Below are positions 26,329 through 34,296 of a stretch of DNA of 34,296 nucleotides, piece after piece. Where the stretch lies: positions 1 through 34,296 of the forward strand of contig JAGRJY010000022.1 in assembly GCA_020442465.1 (NCBI GenBank). The letters are read 5' to 3'. The first letter of the stretch is position 1, and each line of letters starts with the position of its first letter. The position numbers and the translations under genes are program-made. The stretch comes from Lysobacterales bacterium (GTDB lineage: Bacteria; Pseudomonadota; Gammaproteobacteria; Xanthomonadales; Xanthomonadaceae). The notes under the pieces were generated by a model, which had not been told where the DNA came from, ran no database searches, and worked only from the letters and a program-made list of their open reading frames with translations.

Positions 26329-29300
26329 TCACCGCGACACGGTACAACCGATGGGCGCGGTGAGCTTGATCACCGCATCGTCCACCGTCCAGCGTCCGCT
26401 CATCGGCGCCGGCAGCTGGATATCGAAGGCCATGGTTCCGCGCAAGCCTGCTTCCGTGCCCGTGCTGACATAGCTGCGCGTCAGCACGCCCTGGTTGGTC
26501 ATGACGGTCGGCGCGGTGTAGGCGCAGCTCGGGCAGCTGCCCAGATACACGTCGAACGGCAGCTCGTCCGTGCCGAACGGCGAGGACCAGCTCTCGGTGG
26601 GAATCGAACCCAGGGCCCAGCGCCCCACCCCGTTGCCATCAAAGAAGTACGCCCCGTTGCTCTCGATCGCCTCGAACGCCAGCACGCTGTAGCCGTAGCC
26701 GGGTTGTGTCGGGTCGTACCACAGACCATTCACGTCCAGCGGCGCACCGCCGACCTGCGGACAGCCACCGCCATCCAGGTAACGGTAGGTTTCCGATCCG
26801 GTTCGGCCGTCGAGGTTCCAGCCGAACTGGAAGCTGTTCGCATCGGCCTTGGTCAGCACCGCATTGCCCACCGCGGTGAGGTCCGCCGCGCTGCCGTTCC
26901 AGCTTGCCCGGAACAGCTCGGCCTGCCACTGCGTAGCGTTGGCCTCCGGTGGAGCCGCCGCAGCGATGTACCAGGTCGGCGTGCCATCCTCGAGGTAGGT
27001 GTACCAGAGCATCCCCCAGCTCGCCGCGTCGCCGAACAGGAACGCACCCGCTCCGCTGCGCGCAGGATTGAAGAACGCGCCGAATCGCGGTGCTGGCAAG
27101 GCCGATGCCGACTCCACCTCCACAGTGAGCGTGAAGTTCGCCGCGCTCGTGCCGACGTTGGCCGGCGTCACGTAGTAGCGACCCGCCGGCAGGTTACCGC
27201 CGCCGGTGTACTCGATCAGCTCGTTTGCCCCTGGCCCGGTGGCGCTCGCCACCGCTTCGCCGCGCGGCGGCGCGGTGGCGACGCTCTCGGTGGACTGGGC
27301 TCCTGCGTAGGCCAGGTAGAGATCGACCTCGCCATTGCCCTCGGTGCGCGCACGAAGGCGCGATGCGCCGGGGGGCACGTCCACCACCAGCCGTTCCGCC
27401 GCCGAGGCCGGCGACAATCGCATCGCCCGTGCCTCACCCGAACCCAGCACTTCGGCTGCCGGCGCGCTGGTGGCGCGGGTGAACTCGACCAGGATCTCCG
27501 CAAACGGCTCGTCGGAGCCGCCGGCGGTGGGAACGAGATAAGCCGAACGGCGATCACCGCCGAGCAGGGTCGGATCGTCCCAGATGACCCGCACCGGGAA
27601 GCTCGCGAGACGATCGCTGCGCCCCGGACCGGTCGCCCGCAGGGCGCTGACCGGATTGGGTGTCATGTCGAACAGGCGTGTCTGCAGACGCACCACGTCG
27701 ACGCCGGACAACCCGGCCGACCAGTTCTGCGCCAGCACCCAGAAACGGCGCGGGCTCGCACTGCTGGTGATCGGCAGCACGCACTGTTCCACCGCCGTGG
27801 ACGTGGTGGAGCGGCACAACTCCTCGTTCGCATCGGGCGCGCCGTTGCCGTTGAAATCCTCACCCACGAACAGGTCCACGTCTCGCGCGGTGGTGGAATC
27901 GGCATCGGCGATCAGGCGGTATGGCCGCGCCGTGGCGCCCGCCGGCAGGTCGACCAGGCCGAAAAAGGTACCGTTGCCGGGCTGGTCATAGGGATCGTCG
28001 TTCGTGGTATCACCGCCCAGGCTGATCGTCTGCACGACCGGCGCCACCCAGTCGGTAGTGGAGAACTGCAACTGCGCCAGCGCCGCCAGGCCGTCGAACG
28101 TGACATCGCGGAACCCGCGATCGGCCTCGGCGTTGTTGATCAGCAACTGGGTGGGCGCGGCGCCGACCGAGGCAAACACATTGACCGCGACGTCACTGGC
28201 CGCGACAGACGTGTCGATCGCGCCCTGCGCATCCAGCGGCACGAACCGGATCCGGGCATCCGCCCACTTGCCGAGCAACGTGGGATCGCGGGTGTCCACG
28301 GTGATGGAGAGCGTCTGACTCGCGCCCGCGGACAGGGTGAAATCCGCGGGGGTCACGAACACGCCGAGTGGCGCTCCGTCGACCAGTTCGGCACGCCAGC
28401 GTCCGCCGCCGCGCAGATCGGTGACGGTGCGCGAGAACGAACAGCTCTCAAAGCAGTTGCCGTGCACCAGGGAGGGCAGATTCAGCTCGCGGCCGGTGCC
28501 GCCTGCGTCCGGATTCGCCGCGAGGAACGCGCTGCGGCTGATGCGGAAACTGAGCCCGGCCGCCACCGCTTCATCCACGCGGGCGCGCCCCGAGCCTTGA
28601 TCGAAGGCGCCGGCCACGGCGCCCCCGTCAGTAATGCTCGGCAACGAGGTGGTGCGCAGCGCCGATTCCACGTCATCCGCGGTCCACGTCGGATGCGCTG
28701 CCAGCAGCAGTGCTGCCGAGCCCGCGACGTGCGGACTGGCCATCGACGTGCCGCTGAGGAAGACGAATCCGTATCCCGAGCCCGCCGCGGCGAGGATGCT
28801 GGTTCCCGGCGCGGTGAGGTCGGGCTTGAGGTAGTCCCCGCTGAGACTCGGACCGCGGCCGCTGCTGCTGTTCAGCTGGTCGGCGAAAGTCGGTTCGTTG
28901 CGGACCTGCGCGCCCTCCAGCCGGCCCTGATGATCGCTTCCTGAGTTCAACCACTGCAGCAATGCAGCGCCTTGGGTGAAGCCGAGATGGGTGGCGGGAA
29001 TGCTGTGTTCGTCGGCCACGGTAGCCTCGCCGTCCGCCGCCTGATTCACCAGCACCATGCCGGCGCCACCGGCGAGGCGGACGTTGTTGCTCTTGGCGAC
29101 GCGCGCCTGGATGCCGCGCAGGCACACCACGATTTCGCCGTTGAAGCGTCCCGGCTGCCACGGATTGCTCACGCCGCTGGGCGGAAAGTCCGATTCGGTG
29201 CCGACGCTGCAAAGTGGAAAGTCCTCGGGAACCACCATTCTTCGCGGGCCGATGCCGGTGGTGAGCCCTTGTCCGAGCAGCACGCCCGCCGACGGTGGCG

Positions 29301-30492
29301 CGGTGCTTCCGCCGCTCAAGTCGACCAGTCGGTTCACCACCGCGCGGTCGTGGGTCGCATTGGCCACCGCCAACACCCACGGCGACAGCGACGGATTGGT
29401 CACCGAGCTGTCGTCCGGCCCCTGATTGCCGGCAGCGACCGCGACGACGATCCCGGCATCCCGCGCATCGAGGAATGCCAGCGAATCCTCGCGCTGCCAG
29501 GGGCTCACGGTATCGCCCTGGATCGAATAGTTGATCACGTCCACGCCATCGGCCACGGCCTGGTCGATCGCAGCGACGAGCCAGGTAAGGCGGCAGGTTT
29601 CGTCTTCCTCGCACGCCTTGTAGGTGATGAGGTTCGCGTGCGGCGCCACGCCGGAGAGCTGCCGCGACGCACCACCGCCGGGCAGGTCGATGACCGCCGA
29701 GCGGACATTGCCAACCGCCGTGCTCGCGACGTGGGTGCCGTGACCGTCGACGGCGCCGCCGTCGTTGGCCTCACGGTCGTCGCAGTCCGGGGCGCTGTGG
29801 ACGCCGGTGCACACGGTGAAATCGTGGATGCCGATCAGCTTGTTGTTGCAGCCCGCCGACGGATTGTTCGCGCACAGCCCGAACAGCTGGCCGCGCGGAT
29901 TCGCATGGCTGTATCCATCGATCGGGCCCACCGCGGCGAAAGACCCGTGGGTGCGATTCACGCCGGAGTCGATGACGCCGACGACGACGCCCTCTCCGCG
30001 CGTCGCGGGAACGCCGGCCTGACCGAGCCAGATCTGGTCTGCGCCGATCCAGGCCGGCCCCGCATCGGTGGCCGGCCTGGCGAGGCTGTCTTCGCGCACT
30101 GAAGCCACGCCGGGCAGCGCACGCAGCCGCTCGGCCTCTTCCGAGGTCAGAGCCACGCTGAAGCCGTGGGTGGCGTGGCGGTAGATGAAACCTGGCTGCA
30201 GGGCGCGACCAAGCAACGCCGACGCGTCGAGCAGCACGGACGTGCGCTGCTGGTCCACCTCCAGGCCAAGTCGCTTCGCCGCGCTGCCGTGCATGTCCAG
30301 CTTGCGCGACCTGGGCAAGCCAGACTTGGCGCGCTCGTCCGCCATGCGCGCGGCCAGGGAACCACCGTCGAGGCGAACGATGTAGGTGCGTGGCGCCGCA
30401 TCCTGCGTGTCGACCGGAACACCAGACGCGGCGTACCCATCAGCCGACGAGAGGGAGAGCATCACCGCCACAGCCAAGACCTTCGCGCGCAT
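26329..30492 (-). CDS. large secreted subtilisin-like serine protease (S8) with duplicated C-terminal module
   Basis: A predicted extracellular protease of 1387 residues: signal peptide (1 to about 22), inhibitor-I9 propeptide (about 35-138), S8 catalytic domain (about 165-625) with Asp175 (VIDSGVN), His251 (DGHGTHVAS), oxyanion Asn356 (AAGNQGPD) and Ser583 (SGTSMASPHVAGSAALL). A protease-associated insert (about 440-535, RFNGEIVVCLRG) sits between His and Ser. A fibronectin-like region follows, then a pre-peptidase-like segment, and finally two aromatic/glycine modules near 1135-1180 (GAFFNPARSGAG, WYTYLEDGTPTWY) and 1252-1300 (GLWYDPTQPGYGYS, YFFDGNGVGRW). All catalytic residues are intact, so it should be active. 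Several cysteine-rich loops in the catalytic domain suggest disulfides. The modules may bind substrate or cell surface; this is inferred. Confidence 0.93.
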   Translation of the reverse strand: MRAKVLAVAVMLSLSSADGYAASGVPVDTQDAAPRTYIVRLDGGSLAARMADERAKSGLPRSRKLDMHGSAAKRLGLEVDQQRTSVLLDASALLGRALQPGFIYRHATHGFSVALTSEEAERLRALPGVASVREDSLARPATDAGPAWIGADQIWLGQAGVPATRGEGVVVGVIDSGVNRTHGSFAAVGPIDGYSHANPRGQLFGLCANNPSAGCNNKLIGIHDFTVCTGVHSAPDCDDREANDGGAVDGHGTHVASTAVGNVRSAVIDLPGGGASRQLSGVAPHANLITYKACEEDETCRLTWLVAAIDQAVADGVDVINYSIQGDTVSPWQREDSLAFLDARDAGIVVAVAAGNQGPDDSSVTNPSLSPWVLAVANATHDRAVVNRLVDLSGGSTAPPSAGVLLGQGLTTGIGPRRMVVPEDFPLCSVGTESDFPPSGVSNPWQPGRFNGEIVVCLRGIQARVAKSNNVRLAGGAGMVLVNQAADGEATVADEHSIPATHLGFTQGAALLQWLNSGSDHQGRLEGAQVRNEPTFADQLNSSSGRGPSLSGDYLKPDLTAPGTSILAAAGSGYGFVFLSGTSMASPHVAGSAALLLAAHPTWTADDVESALRTTSLPSITDGGAVAGAFDQGSGRARVDEAVAAGLSFRISRSAFLAANPDAGGTGRELNLPSLVHGNCFESCSFSRTVTDLRGGGRWRAELVDGAPLGVFVTPADFTLSAGASQTLSITVDTRDPTLLGKWADARIRFVPLDAQGAIDTSVAASDVAVNVFASVGAAPTQLLINNAEADRGFRDVTFDGLAALAQLQFSTTDWVAPVVQTISLGGDTTNDDPYDQPGNGTFFGLVDLPAGATARPYRLIADADSTTARDVDLFVGEDFNGNGAPDANEELCRSTTSTAVEQCVLPITSSASPRRFWVLAQNWSAGLSGVDVVRLQTRLFDMTPNPVSALRATGPGRSDRLASFPVRVIWDDPTLLGGDRRSAYLVPTAGGSDEPFAEILVEFTRATSAPAAEVLGSGEARAMRLSPASAAERLVVDVPPGASRLRARTEGNGEVDLYLAYAGAQSTESVATAPPRGEAVASATGPGANELIEYTGGGNLPAGRYYVTPANVGTSAANFTLTVEVESASALPAPRFGAFFNPARSGAGAFLFGDAASWGMLWYTYLEDGTPTWYIAAAAPPEANATQWQAELFRASWNGSAADLTAVGNAVLTKADANSFQFGWNLDGRTGSETYRYLDGGGCPQVGGAPLDVNGLWYDPTQPGYGYSVLAFEAIESNGAYFFDGNGVGRWALGSIPTESWSSPFGTDELPFDVYLGSCPSCAYTAPTVMTNQGVLTRSYVSTGTEAGLRGTMAFDIQLPAPMSGRWTVDDAVIKLTAPIGCTVSR

Positions 30493-30637
30493 CGATTCCG
30501 TCCGGAGTCAGTCTGCGCGCAGTGTAACGCTGCGCACCTCGCCTGCCCGGTCGCTGGACGAATCGACTTCCGCGCACACACGCTCCGTGCCGTTTGCATG
30601 GACATCGGCCAGCGCTTCCGCCTAGCATCCCGCCCCG
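30493..30637. promoter_or_regulatory. divergent intergenic region between the subtilase and ccmA
   Basis: These 145 bp must carry the promoters of both the protease gene and the ccm operon. TAGCAT near 30623 could be a ccm -10, but no properly spaced -35 is visible, and ccmA has no good Shine-Dalgarno. No operator was recognised. Confidence 0.35.
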
Positions 30638-31273
30638 ATGAATGCCTCCGGTCCTCCGCTGCTGCGTGCCTTCGGGCTGAGCTTCGCCCGCAGTGACGAG
30701 GCCATCTTCGGCCCGCTGGACCTCGAGGTCTTCGCCGCCGAGGCGCTGCTGGTGGAAGGCGCGAACGGCAGCGGCAAGACCACCTTGCTGCGGGTGCTCG
30801 CCGGCTTGCTGCAGCCAGGCTCGGGGCGGGTGGAGTGGTCGGGCCGCGAAGAGCACCGGCAGATCGCCGCGACCCATGTCGGACTGCTCGGCCACCTGCT
30901 CGGCCACAAGGGCGAACTGAGCTGCCTGGAGAACCTGCAGTTCGTACGCGGCCTGCACGGAAGCCGACCCGGGGCCGATGAGGCAGCCTGCCTGGCCGAG
31001 GTCGGACTCGCTGGCTATGAAGACCAGCCCGCGCGCGCGCTCTCCGCAGGCCAGCGCAAGCGCCTGGCTCTGGCGCGTCTGCGCCTGATGCCGGCCAGGC
31101 TGTGGCTGCTCGACGAGCCGTTCGCGAATCTCGACCTGCAGGGCATCGATCTCGTCAACCTGCTGATCGAACGCCATCTGGGTGACGGCGGCGGCGCCTT
31201 GCTGACCAGCCACGGTGCGTACGCGACCGGGGCCTACCGCACCCGACTGCTCCGGCTGGAGCGGCCGGCATGA
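30638..31273 (+). CDS. ccmA: cytochrome c maturation ABC transporter ATPase
   Basis: ATPase subunit of the CcmABCD complex that releases haem-loaded CcmE. In 211 residues it has Walker A GANGSGKTT (41-49), signature LSAGQRKRLALAR, Walker B LWLLDEPFANLD, and the typical GLLGHLLGHKGELSCLENLQF segment. First gene of the ccm operon; the TGA overlaps the next ATG as ATGA. Confidence 0.96.
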   Translation: MNASGPPLLRAFGLSFARSDEAIFGPLDLEVFAAEALLVEGANGSGKTTLLRVLAGLLQPGSGRVEWSGREEHRQIAATHVGLLGHLLGHKGELSCLENLQFVRGLHGSRPGADEAACLAEVGLAGYEDQPARALSAGQRKRLALARLRLMPARLWLLDEPFANLDLQGIDLVNLLIERHLGDGGGALLTSHGAYATGAYRTRLLRLERPA

Positions 31274-31965
31274 CGGCGCGGACGGTCACGCCATCGCTGC
31301 TGGCTGCATGCGGCGCCGTGGCGAGGCGCGACCTGCGCCTGCTGTGGCGCCGTCGCGGCGATGCCGCCCAGCCGGTGCTGTTCGCGCTCATGGTCATCAC
31401 CCTGTTTCCGCTGGCACTGGGGCCGACACCGGAGACGCTCGGTGGCATCGCCGCGGGCGTGGTCTGGGTCGCTGTCCTGCTGTCGGGTCTGCTTTCGCTG
31501 GACAGCCTGTTCCGTGGCGATCTCGAAGACGGCAGTCTGGAGCAGCTGATGCTCGCGCCGCATCCGTTGGCCGCGCTGATCTTCGCCAAGGTATGCATCC
31601 ACTGGTTGACCACGGCCCTGCCGGTGGTGCTGATGACGCCCTTGCTGGCCCAGCTGCTGTTCCTGCCGGATGCCCTGCTCGGACCGCTGATGGGTTCGCT
31701 GCTGCTGGGCACACCCCTGCTGAGCCTGATCGGCGCGGTGGTCGTTGCGCTCACGGTGGGCATGCGCCGCTCTGGTATGCTGCTGGCCCTGCTCGCGCTG
31801 CCCCTCTACGTGCCGGTGCTCATCTTCGGTGCGGGAAGCGTCGTCGCCGCCGCCGAAGGCCTGGCCTACGGAGGCGCGTGGCTGGTGCTCGGCGCCGCGC
31901 TGGTCCTGAGTCTGGTGCTGGCGCCGCTTGCTGCGGCGGCCGCGTTGCGAATTGCCTTGCCATGA
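31270..31965 (+). CDS. ccmB: haem exporter membrane subunit CcmB
   Basis: A 231-residue inner-membrane protein with about six hydrophobic segments, paired with CcmA. N-terminal features: RRDLRLLWRRRGDAAQPVLF, then VWVAVLLSGLLSLDSLFRGDLEDGSLEQLML, the conserved cytoplasmic loop of CcmB. Overlaps ccmA and ccmC by 4 bases each (ATGA), so all three are translated together. Confidence 0.96.
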   Translation: MTARTVTPSLLAACGAVARRDLRLLWRRRGDAAQPVLFALMVITLFPLALGPTPETLGGIAAGVVWVAVLLSGLLSLDSLFRGDLEDGSLEQLMLAPHPLAALIFAKVCIHWLTTALPVVLMTPLLAQLLFLPDALLGPLMGSLLLGTPLLSLIGAVVVALTVGMRRSGMLLALLALPLYVPVLIFGAGSVVAAAEGLAYGGAWLVLGAALVLSLVLAPLAAAAALRIALP

Positions 31966-32720
31966 ATCCGATCGTCCGCTGGTTCCACCAACTCGGTTCG
32001 CCTGCCTACTTCCATGCATTCTCGCGGCGCTGGGCGCCGTGGTGTTTTGCCGCGGCACTGCCCTTGCTGGCGTGGGGTCTGTATCAGGCGCTGTGGGTAG
32101 TGCCCCCTGACTATCAGCAGGGCGACAGCTACCGGATCATCTTCGTGCACGTGCCCTCGGCGTGGATGAGCCTGTTCATCTACTTCGCCATGGCAGTGAA
32201 TGCGTTCATTGCTCTGGTCTGGCGCATCCGCCTGTCGGAACTGCTGGCGATGAACTGCGCGCCGGTGGGTGCCGCCTTCACTGCCGTCACGCTGGCCTCC
32301 GGCTCGCTGTGGGGCAAGCCGATGTGGGGCACCTGGTGGACCTGGGATGCGCGGCTGACCTCCGAGCTGGTCCTGCTCTTCCTCTATCTGGGTGTGATGG
32401 GGCTGTATGCCGCCATCGAGGACCGCCGCGCCGCCGCCCGGGCCGCATCCTTCCTCGCTCTGATCGGCGTGGTCAACGTGCCGATCGTGCATTTCTCGGT
32501 CACCTGGTGGAATACCCTCCACCAGGGCAGCACGATCCGTGTGTTCGGCGAGTCGCACATGGACGCATCCATGGTACCGCCGCTGCTGGCGATCGCTCTG
32601 GCGACCAAACTGTGGTTCATCGGATCGCTGCTGGTGCGCACGCGCGCCGAACTGATCGAAGCCGACGTCGGCAAGGAATGGACGCGCCGTCTCAGCCAGG
32701 GCACGGAGTCGCCCTCATGA
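31962..32720 (+). CDS. ccmC: haem handling protein CcmC
   Basis: An inner-membrane haem-handling protein of 252 residues and about six membrane spans that presents haem to CcmE. The tryptophan-rich WWD domain reads WGTWWTWDARLTSE (122-135). The axial haem-ligand histidines are expected at His63 (FVHVPSAW) and His187 (WWNTLHQGS). The ATG at 31962 overlaps the ccmB stop; the frame is open upstream only through ccmB sequence. Confidence 0.96.
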   Translation: MNPIVRWFHQLGSPAYFHAFSRRWAPWCFAAALPLLAWGLYQALWVVPPDYQQGDSYRIIFVHVPSAWMSLFIYFAMAVNAFIALVWRIRLSELLAMNCAPVGAAFTAVTLASGSLWGKPMWGTWWTWDARLTSELVLLFLYLGVMGLYAAIEDRRAAARAASFLALIGVVNVPIVHFSVTWWNTLHQGSTIRVFGESHMDASMVPPLLAIALATKLWFIGSLLVRTRAELIEADVGKEWTRRLSQGTESPS

Positions 32721-32944
32721 GCTGGCTCGAGATGGGCGGCTACGAGTTCTACGTCTGGTCGAGCTACGCGCTGTTCCTGCTCGCGCTGGCCTGGGATTTC
32801 CTGCTGCCGAGACTGCGCGAACAGCGCGCCTGGCGCACGGTGAAACGACGTATTCAGCGCGACGCACAGCGCGCGGCGCAACGACAGCCACAAGACCCCG
32901 AGCAAGCCCCCGGCGGACAACAGACTTCGGTGGAATCGCCATGA
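32717..32944 (+). CDS. ccmD: small haem-exporter protein CcmD
   Basis: A 75-residue single-span protein that stabilises the CcmABC-CcmE complex. It begins MSWLEMGGYEFYVWSSYALF, the usual GGYxxYVWxSY motif leading into one transmembrane helix, followed by a basic, Gln-rich cytoplasmic tail (KRRIQRDAQRAAQRQPQ). Overlaps ccmC and ccmE as ATGA. Confidence 0.93.
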   Translation: MSWLEMGGYEFYVWSSYALFLLALAWDFLLPRLREQRAWRTVKRRIQRDAQRAAQRQPQDPEQAPGGQQTSVESP

Positions 32945-33516
32945 ATCCGGTTCGCAAGCAGCGTCTCACCCTGGCCGTGCTGGTCATCGTCGCAGCAGGC
33001 GTCGCAGCAGGCCTGCTGACCATGGCGCTGCAGCAGAACATGACCTATCTGCATAGCCCGTCCGACGTGGTCGAAGGCAGTGCGCCGGCCGACGCGATGT
33101 TCCGTCTCGGCGGCGTGGTCAAGGAAGGCAGCGTGCAGCGCAAGGCCGGCACGCTGCTGGTGCGCTTCGAGGTGACCGACCGACTGCAGGATGTGCCGGT
33201 GGAGTTCGAAGGCATGCTGCCTGACCTGTTCCGCGAGGCGCAAAGCGTGATCGCACGCGGCCGGATGGAACAGGGCGTATTTCGCGCCGAAGAGGTGCTC
33301 GCCAAGCACGACGAGTCGTACATGCCCCCCGAAGTCGCCGAGAAAATCGCCGAATCACACGCCAAGGCCGCCCAGGCCAAAGCGGCCCAGGACTTGGCGG
33401 CTCGGGACATGGCAGCGCAAGACGCGCCCGCCGGCAACGATGCTGCGCAGGAGGCCGCGACGCAGCTGCCCGGCGATGCGCCGGGCGCGCCTGCTGCGGA
33501 CGGAGGACAGGAATGA
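32941..33516 (+). CDS. ccmE: periplasmic haem chaperone CcmE
   Basis: A membrane-anchored haem chaperone, 191 residues. An N-terminal anchor (residues about 9-30) is followed by an OB-fold ([35 protein letters not shown]) and the haem-binding HxxxY motif [10 protein letters not shown] (His123, Tyr127), matching E. coli His130/Tyr134. After residue 137 the tail is about 55 residues of Ala/Gln/Asp-rich sequence ([10 protein letters not shown]), longer and lower in complexity than needed for function. Confidence 0.95.
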   Translation: MNPVRKQRLTLAVLVIVAAGVAAGLLTMALQQNMTYLHSPSDVVEGSAPADAMFRLGGVVKEGSVQRKAGTLLVRFEVTDRLQDVPVEFEGMLPDLFREAQSVIARGRMEQGVFRAEEVLAKHDESYMPPEVAEKIAESHAKAAQAKAAQDLAARDMAAQDAPAGNDAAQEAATQLPGDAPGAPAADGGQE

Positions 33517-34296
33517 TTCCCGAGTTGGGTCAGTTCGCCCTCATCCTGGCACTGCTGCTCGCGGTCGCACAGTCGACCTTGCCGCTGGTCGGCGCCTGGC
33601 GCGAGCATCCCGGGATGATGGCCACGGCGCGCAGCACTGCGTTCGGCCAGCTCGTCTTCATCGGCATTGCCTTCGGCTGCCTGACGACTGCGTTCGTGCA
33701 GCAGGATTTTTCCGTGGCCTATGTGGCGCAGAACAGCAATTCGCTGCTGCCGCTGGCCTACCGTTTCTCCGCGGTCTGGGGCGGGCACGAGGGCTCGCTG
33801 CTGCTGTGGGTGTTCGTGCTGTCGATCTGGACCGCTGCCGTGGCGACCTTCAGCCGCTCGCTGCCGGCCCCCGTGGTCGCCCGCGTGCTCTCGGTGATGG
33901 GCATGATCAGCGTCGGATTCCTGCTGTTCACCCTGCTCACGTCCAACCCCTTCCTGCGCCACATCCCGCCGCTGGCCGAGGGTCGCGACCTCAATCCGCT
34001 GCTGCAGGACCCGGGCCTCATCATTCATCCGCCGATGTTGTACGCGGGCTACGTCGGCTTCGCCGTGGCATTCGCCTTCGCCATCGCTGCCCTGATCGAA
34101 GGCAAGCTCGACGAGCGCTGGGTGCGCTGGTCGCGGCCGTGGACCAATGTCGCCTGGGGCTTTCTGACCCTCGGCATCGCGCTGGGCAGCTGGTGGGCCT
34201 ACTACGAGCTCGGCTGGGGCGGCTGGTGGTTCTGGGACCCCGTGGAGAATGCGAGCTTCATGCCCTGGCTGGTCGGCACCGCGCTGATTCACTCGC
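33513..34296 (+). CDS. ccmF: cytochrome c haem lyase subunit CcmF, 3' end outside the window
   Basis: The first 261 codons of CcmF, which transfers haem from CcmE to apocytochrome c. Several membrane spans and the WWD domain [19 protein letters not shown] are present, plus [10 protein letters not shown] and [15 protein letters not shown], both conserved in CcmF. The ATG overlaps the ccmE stop and has GGAGGACAGGA just upstream. The gene is cut by the window edge; ccmG, ccmH and ccmI would be expected further on. Confidence 0.96.
   Translation, partial: MIPELGQFALILALLLAVAQSTLPLVGAWREHPGMMATARSTAFGQLVFIGIAFGCLTTAFVQQDFSVAYVAQNSNSLLPLAYRFSAVWGGHEGSLLLWVFVLSIWTAAVATFSRSLPAPVVARVLSVMGMISVGFLLFTLLTSNPFLRHIPPLAEGRDLNPLLQDPGLIIHPPMLYAGYVGFAVAFAFAIAALIEGKLDERWVRWSRPWTNVAWGFLTLGIALGSWWAYYELGWGGWWFWDPVENASFMPWLVGTALIHS

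Noticed and set aside
26167..28944. A 925-codon plus-strand frame opposite the subtilase C-terminus
   Set aside because: The subtilase has an intact catalytic triad, signal peptide and domain order; the opposite frame has Arg/Gly-rich shadow composition.

Overview
The window is high-GC chromosomal DNA from a gammaproteobacterium, most likely of the Xanthomonadales/Lysobacterales. The inference rests on three things: Smc-ScpA-ScpB condensin in place of MukBEF, the gene order yciI-bolA-SurA-like lipoprotein-smc-zipA-ligA-epmA, and an S8 protease with C-terminal aromatic/glycine modules of a kind I associate with that order. No tRNA, rRNA, CRISPR, insertion sequence or prophage was seen. The right edge cuts ccmF and the left edge cuts a small ORF.

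Layout. (1) Positions 1-464 look lower in GC than the rest and carry an integron gene cassette: an attC hairpin (96-186), an 89-residue orphan ORF whose stop lies in the attC core, and the start of a second cassette running off the left edge. No integrase gene lies next to it. (2) 667-7337 holds a wax ester synthase/diacylglycerol acyltransferase, a CPD photolyase, a 3-hydroxybutyrate oligomer hydrolase, a divergent 3-hydroxybutyrate dehydrogenase, and an exported MepA-like murein endopeptidase. The acyltransferase, hydrolase and dehydrogenase suggest turnover of storage lipid and polyester. (3) 7442-9849 holds a GtrA-family membrane protein behind mtnA, and a divergent protein with a histone-H1-like tail joined to a DUF697/EcsC-like region. 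(4) 9897-18984 is a long minus-strand housekeeping block read in the order yciI, bolA, lipoprotein isomerase, smc, zipA, ligA, epmA, with several overlapping stops and starts. (5) 19052-22928, plus strand, holds yciO, scpA, scpB and rluB. (6) 23233-30492, minus strand, holds a CsgG-like secreted protein with a clear terminator, an omega-amidase coupled to a methionine-type aminotransferase, and a large secreted subtilase. (7) 30638 to the end is the cytochrome c maturation operon ccmABCDEF, in which every junction is an ATGA overlap.

How the genes fit together. Smc (13978-17478) and ScpAB (19790-21565) form one condensin, and lie beside the division gene zipA and the replication/repair gene ligA. 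MtnA and the aminotransferase/omega-amidase pair act at the two ends of methionine salvage, although they are about 16 kb apart. Most of the window is ordinary core genome. The best leads for something undescribed are the integron cassette and its orphan product, the H1-tailed DUF697-like protein, the secreted CsgG-like protein without a lipobox, and the duplicated C-terminal module of the subtilase.
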